Shown here piece after piece: positions 59,936 through 64,000 of a DNA stretch of 64,000 nucleotides. Position 1 is the first letter of the stretch, and each line of letters starts with the position of its first letter. The position numbers and the translations under genes are program-made. This stretch comes from Neopusillimonas aromaticivorans (GTDB lineage: Bacteria > Pseudomonadota > Gammaproteobacteria > Burkholderiales > Burkholderiaceae_B): the NCBI RefSeq assembly GCF_030344915.1, contig NZ_CP128233.1, positions 2,790,001-2,854,000 of the forward strand, read 5' to 3'. Below the pieces are notes generated by a model. It saw only the letters and a list, made by a program, of their open reading frames with translations. It was not told the DNA's origin and did not search any database.

Positions 59936-62236
59936 ATGGACACGATTCAACCCGGGCTGTTTGACAGCAACGACGATAACGAGCACCTGACGCTGGGTCT
60001 CTACGCCGAGCAGGCGTACCTTGATTACGCCGTCTCGGTGGTGCGGGGGCGGGCCCTGCCCGAAGTTGCCGATGGCCAGAAACCGGTGCAGCGTCGCATT
60101 CTGTATGCGATGGACGCCATGGGGCTGGGGCCCAGTGCCAAGCCGGTCAAGTCGGCCCGTGTGGTGGGCGATGTGCTGGGCAAGTATCACCCGCACGGTG
60201 ATCAGGCCGCCTATGACGCCATGGTGCGTATGGCGCAAGATTTTTCCTTGCGTTATCCGCTGGTAGACGGGCAGGGCAATTTTGGTTCGCGTGACGGTGA
60301 TAACGCGGCCGCCATGCGTTACACCGAAGCGCGCCTGACGCCGTTTTCCAAGGTCTTGCTCGATGAATTGGGCGAGGGTACGGTTGATTTCGCGCCCAAC
60401 TATGATGGCAGCCAGAAAGAGCCGGTGCTGTTGCCGGCGCGCTTGCCCGTCATGTTGCTGAACGGCGCGTCGGGCATTGCGGTAGGCATGGCCACCGAAA
60501 TCCCGTCGCACAACCTGCGCGAAATTGCCCAGGCCTGCGTGGCCTTGCTGCGCAACCCCAAACTTGACGACGACGAGTTAATGGCGCTGGTTCCCGGGCC
60601 TGACTTTGCCGGTGGCGGTCACATCATTTCACCACCCGAAGACATTGCGGCCATCTATCGCAGCGGCAGAGGCTCCTCAAGGCGCGTGCGCGTTGGGAGT
60701 TCGAAGAAATGGCGCGTGGTCAGTGGCAACTGGTGGTTACCGAGCTGCCGCCGGGTACGTCCTCTCAAAAAATTCTTGAAGAAATCGAAGACCGCACCAA
60801 TCCCAAGGTCAAGACGGGTAAAAAACCCTGACCAACGAGCAGCAGCAAACCAAGGCCCTGATGCTGGGCTTGCTGGATGCGGTTCGTGACGAATCCGGCA
60901 AGCAGGCGGCGGTACGCCTGGTGTTCGAGCCTAAAAGCAGTCGCATCGATCGTGATGAATTCGTCAACACCTTGTTGGCGCAAACCAGCCTGGAAGGCGG
61001 GGTGTCGGTCAATCTGGTCTGTATTGGCACCGACGGTCGGCCGGGGCAACGTCCCCTGCGCGATGTGCTGGTCGAGTGGCTGGGTTTCCGTACGCAAACG
61101 GTCACACGGCGTACCCAGTACCGGCTCGATAAAGTGACTGACCGCATCCATGTCCTGGAAGGGCGCATGGTGGTTTATCTGAATGTCGACGAAGTCATTC
61201 AGACCATCCGCGAATCGGATGAGCCCCGCCAGGCTCTGATGGACCGTTTTTCGCTCAGCGAGCGTCAGGCCGAAGACATTCTGGAAATGCGCTTGCGCCA
61301 ATTGGCGCGTCTGGAAGGTTTCAAGATCGAGAAAGAACTGGCCGAGCAAAAAGAGGAACAGGCCAAACTGCATGAACTGCTGGCCAACCCGTCGTCGCTC
61401 AAGCGCCTGATCATTCGTGAAATCGAGACTGACGCCAAACAGTATGGCGATGACCGCCGTACGCTGATTGAAACGGCAGAGCGTGCCGTGCTGGAAACCA
61501 AAGTGGTTGACGAACCGGTCACGGTCATCGTGTCGCAAAAGGGCTGGTTGCGCGCGCGCCAGGGCCATGGCCACGATGCGACCCAGTTCAGCTTTAAAAC
61601 CGGCGATTCACTGTACGATGCGATCGAGTGCCGCAGCACCGAAAATATCATCGTCTTTTCGTCGACCGGGCGGGTATACACCGTGCCGGTGGCCAGTTTG
61701 CCGTCGGCGCGTGGTGACGGGCAGCCCGTAACCAGCATGATCGACCTTGAGCAGGGCAGCCGGGTGGTGCATATGGTCGCTGGCGCCGAGTCTCAACGCT
61801 ATTTCATTGCGACACCGTCCGGCTATGGGTTCATTTCCACACTCAAAGACCTGAGTACCCGCCAGCGTGCCGGCAAGCAGTTTGTATCGCTGGAAGACGG
61901 TGATACCTTGCTCAAGCCACTGGCCCTGGCGCCCGAAAGCAGTCATCTGGCGATGTTCAGTACGAACGGGCGCTTGCTGGTGGTTGACCTGGCCGAGTTC
62001 AAACGGTTGGCAGGGGAGGACGCGGTACTGTCTTGATGGCACTGGACGACGATGATCGTCTGGCACAGTGGGTGGCCATTGGCCCGGCAGGCCTGGAGGT
62101 TTCAGGAATTTACCGTAACAAGGCGACCACGCTGGTGCTTGAAGGCGAGGCATTGGCTGAATATATCGGTAAACGGGCCCGCAAAGGCAAGGTTTTCGAT
62201 ACGAAAATCAAACAACCTGTGTTCGCTGCGGCTTAA
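59936..62236 (+). CDS. parC: DNA topoisomerase IV subunit A (frame broken three times)
   Basis: ParC cleaves DNA for chromosome decatenation. The N-terminal winged helix and catalytic Tyr129 (AAAMRYTEARL) are clear. The quinolone-resistance region reads GDQAAYDA: Gln90 stands where E. coli has Ser80, and Asp94 where it has Glu84. Breaks: 60671-60672 (GG; three restore GRGLLKARARWEFEEM), 60820-60825 (six A; seven restore KTGKKTLTNEQQQTKALM) and 62013-62016 (GGGG; five restore LAGGGRGTVLMALDDDDR). Restored length is 767. The last segment retains a beta-pinwheel blade ending IKQPVFAAA. Confidence 0.95.
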
Positions 62237-62272
62237 AATGAAGAATTGATTACAACCTGTCTAAAAGTCGCT

Positions 62273-63333
62273 ATGAGTTTCAAGGTTATTGTTCAGCCCT
62301 CGAATCACCAGTTCAGTGTCGAGCCCGGTGCTACGGTGCTTGATGCCGCCATGGCGGCAGACATCATCCTGCCGTACAGCTGTCGTACCGGGGCCTGTTC
62401 CAGCTGCAAGGGCAAAGTTCTTTCGGGGTCATTCGAAGCGGGTTCGTCGCCCGCGCAAATCCTGTCCCCGAAGAGCTGGCGGCCGGTTACACCCTGTTTT
62501 GCCAGGCCAGGCCCACCTCTGATCTGGTCATCGAGGCGCAGGAAATCCGCATGGCCAGCGATATCCAGATCCGTAAAATGCCGTCCCGCGTCATGGGCCT
62601 TGAACGACTGGGCGATGACGTCATGGTCATTGATCTGCAGTTACCGCCGGCGGAACCTTTCCGGTATTACCCAGGTCAATACATACAGTTCATTCTTAAA
62701 GACGGGCAGCGTCGCAGCTATTCCATGGCCAGTGCGCCGGCTGAAAACAATCGGGTTGAATTGCACATTCGCCACATGCCGGGCGGGGTGTTTACCGACC
62801 ATGTCTTTGGTGTCGGTGACACGGCCATGAAGGTGCGCGAAGTGCTGCGCATTGAGGGGCCGCTGGGGTCATTTTTCTTGCGTGAAGATTCTGAAAAACC
62901 CATTGTGTTTCTGGCCAGCGGTACCGGTTTTGCACCGGTCAAGGCTATTATTGAGCACATGATTGCCATCGGTAACACGCGTCCGGCCGTATTGTATTGG
63001 GGCGGGCGTCGGCCGGCCGACCTGTACATGCACGAACTGGCCCAATCGTGGGAAGCCTGCTTGCCGGGCTTCAGGTATGTGCCGGTGGTGTCCGACGCAC
63101 AGCCAGAAGACCAATGGGTCGGGCGTACCGGCTTCGTTCACAAGGCCGTTCAGGCCGATATTCCCGACTTGTCGGGCTATCAGGTGTACGCCTGTGGGGC
63201 TCCGGTCATGGTCGAAGCCGCCCGACGTGATTTCGTTCATGAAAATGGCTTGCCTGACGCCGAGTTTTTTGCCGATGCATTTACGTCGCAAGCCGATACG
63301 CAGGCAAACGCCAACGCAGGGCAGGTCGCATGA
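62273..63333 (+). CDS. 2Fe-2S ferredoxin/FAD-type reductase (frame broken once)
   Basis: An electron-transfer reductase of the ferredoxin-NADP reductase superfamily. The plant-type 2Fe-2S domain has YSCRTGACSSCKGKV and a later cysteine in TLFCQARPTSDL. Then come FAD-binding (RSYSMASAP), NAD-binding (IVFLASGTGFAPVKAI) and YACGAPVMVEAA. The frame breaks at 62466-62469 (CCCC; five restore ILSPEELAAGYTLFCQARP). Restored length is 353 residues. Homologues are often labelled CDP-6-deoxy-delta-3,4-glucoseen reductase, but the substrate is unknown. It is coupled to dadA by an ATGA overlap. Confidence 0.85.
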
Positions 63334-64000
63334 AAGTCGTGGTTCTGGGTAGTGGAATTATCGGGGTTTCAACCGCCTGGTGGCTTTCCCAGGCCGGGCA
63401 CGACGTCGTCGTCATCGATCGGGAACCCGGTCCAGCCCAGAAACCAGTCGTGCCAATGGCGGGCAAATTTCTGTGTCCTATGCTGAACCCTGGGCCAATC
63501 CGCAGGCGCCGCTCAAGTTGTTGAAATGGTTGTTTGCCGACAATGCGCCCATGGTCTTCAAGCCTCAGTTTGACCCGCGTCAGTGGCTGTGGGGCTTGTC
63601 GTTTCTGCGTGAATGCTTTCCCAAGCGCGTGCCCAAAAACATTCGGGCCATGGTCAGTCTGGCCGAATACAGTCGCGATACGCTGAAAGCCATGCGCGAA
63701 GATCTGGGCATTGAATACAACCATTTGTCGCGCGGCATTCTGAATATCTATCGCGATGCCGAGCAGTTCGAGGCTTCGCAGGTGGCGGCCAGTTATATGC
63801 GTGATTTTGGCGTCGATCGGCGTATTGTCAGCATTGACGAAGTGCTGGCCATCGAGCCGGCGCTGGCGCCGGCTACCGACGCCATTGTCGGGGGTGATTT
63901 CACCGCCACCGATGAAAGTGGTGATATTCATCTGTTCACGACAGCGCTGGCGCGTCGGGCTCGCCATGCCGGTGTCGAATTCATGTTTTCGACTCAGGTC
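63330..64000 (+). CDS. dadA: D-amino acid dehydrogenase (partial, frame broken once)
   Basis: The FAD-dependent oxidase begins MKVVVLGSGIIGVSTAWWLS (Rossmann dinucleotide motif). The frame breaks at about 63440 (CAGAAACC; CAGGAAACC restores AQETSRANGGQISVSYAEPWANP, the DadA signature). The protein continues to the right edge with the substrate domain (FRECFPKRVPKNI-like, RIVSIDEVLAIEPALAP). It converts D-alanine and other D-amino acids to oxo acids at the membrane. The 3' part is beyond the window. Confidence 0.9.

Noticed and set aside
3005..63440. Mass pseudogenisation, as in a host-restricted Bordetella-like genome
   Set aside because: The breaks hit essential genes equally, every one is a base loss mainly in a homopolymer, and the protein sequence is perfectly conserved on both sides.
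1..64000. CRISPR arrays, phage genes or restriction-modification systems
   Set aside because: I saw no regularly spaced repeats, phage structural genes or methylase/endonuclease motifs; apart from the transposon end the window is core chromosome.

Overview
The window looks like a stretch of a moderately GC-rich betaproteobacterial chromosome, most likely Alcaligenaceae (relatives of Bordetella and Pusillimonas). Two things point there: the one-piece tmRNA encodes the tag ANDERFALAA, and the order ubiG-gph / ompA / gyrA-serC-pheA-tyrA-aroA-cmk-rpsA-ihfB-lapA-lapB-rfaE1-rfaD-comEA-cysM is the classical Bordetella-type core block. This assignment rests on recalled synteny and protein similarity; no search was run.

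Layout. 1-1718: right-hand part of a Tn7/Tn402-like (TniQ) transposon, with the C-terminal tail of an upstream gene, tniQ, a bidirectional hairpin and a repeat-bearing end that stops 28 bp from the 3' end of ssrA. 1747-4384: ssrA, gph, ubiG and ompA, all on the minus strand. 4715-19906: a long plus-strand core block for topoisomerase, serine and aromatic amino-acid synthesis, ribosomal protein S1, IHF, LPS assembly and heptose synthesis, and cysteine synthesis. 20012-24629: mltB, an HDAC-family hydrolase, etfBA, and an unrecognised 88-aa membrane protein behind two LexA boxes. 24629-35728: rplS, a NUDIX hydrolase, rsgA, an M48 protease, orn, paaG-acpS-nagZ-uvrC-pgsA, an MFS transporter and queF. 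35840-43192: a complete cbb3 oxidase module (domain-stripped CcoI-like protein, ccoS, ccoNOQP, ccoG, fixH, a small membrane protein) behind a perfect FNR box, with fnr itself at the far end. 43344-54464: a LysR regulator, clpB, queH, glnE and yhdP. 54542-64000: gdhA, rho, trxA, parE, parC, a ferredoxin-type reductase and the start of dadA.

Quality of the sequence. About 50 reading-frame breaks occur in at least 28 genes, many of them essential (gyrA, rpsA, parC, parE, pgsA, acpS, trxA). Almost every one is repaired by restoring one base, usually in a G, C, A or T run of four or more, and all inferred errors are losses. I read these as homopolymer under-calling in the sequencing or assembly, not as gene decay. 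Affected genes are annotated as single CDSs over their full span, with each break located.

Most interesting items: the transposon end positioned just downstream of ssrA in a Tn7/glmS-like geometry; the tandem LexA boxes in front of an unknown single-span membrane protein; and a P1B-type ATPase relative in the cbb3 cluster that has kept its membrane helices and CPC motif but has no actuator, phosphorylation or nucleotide-binding domain.
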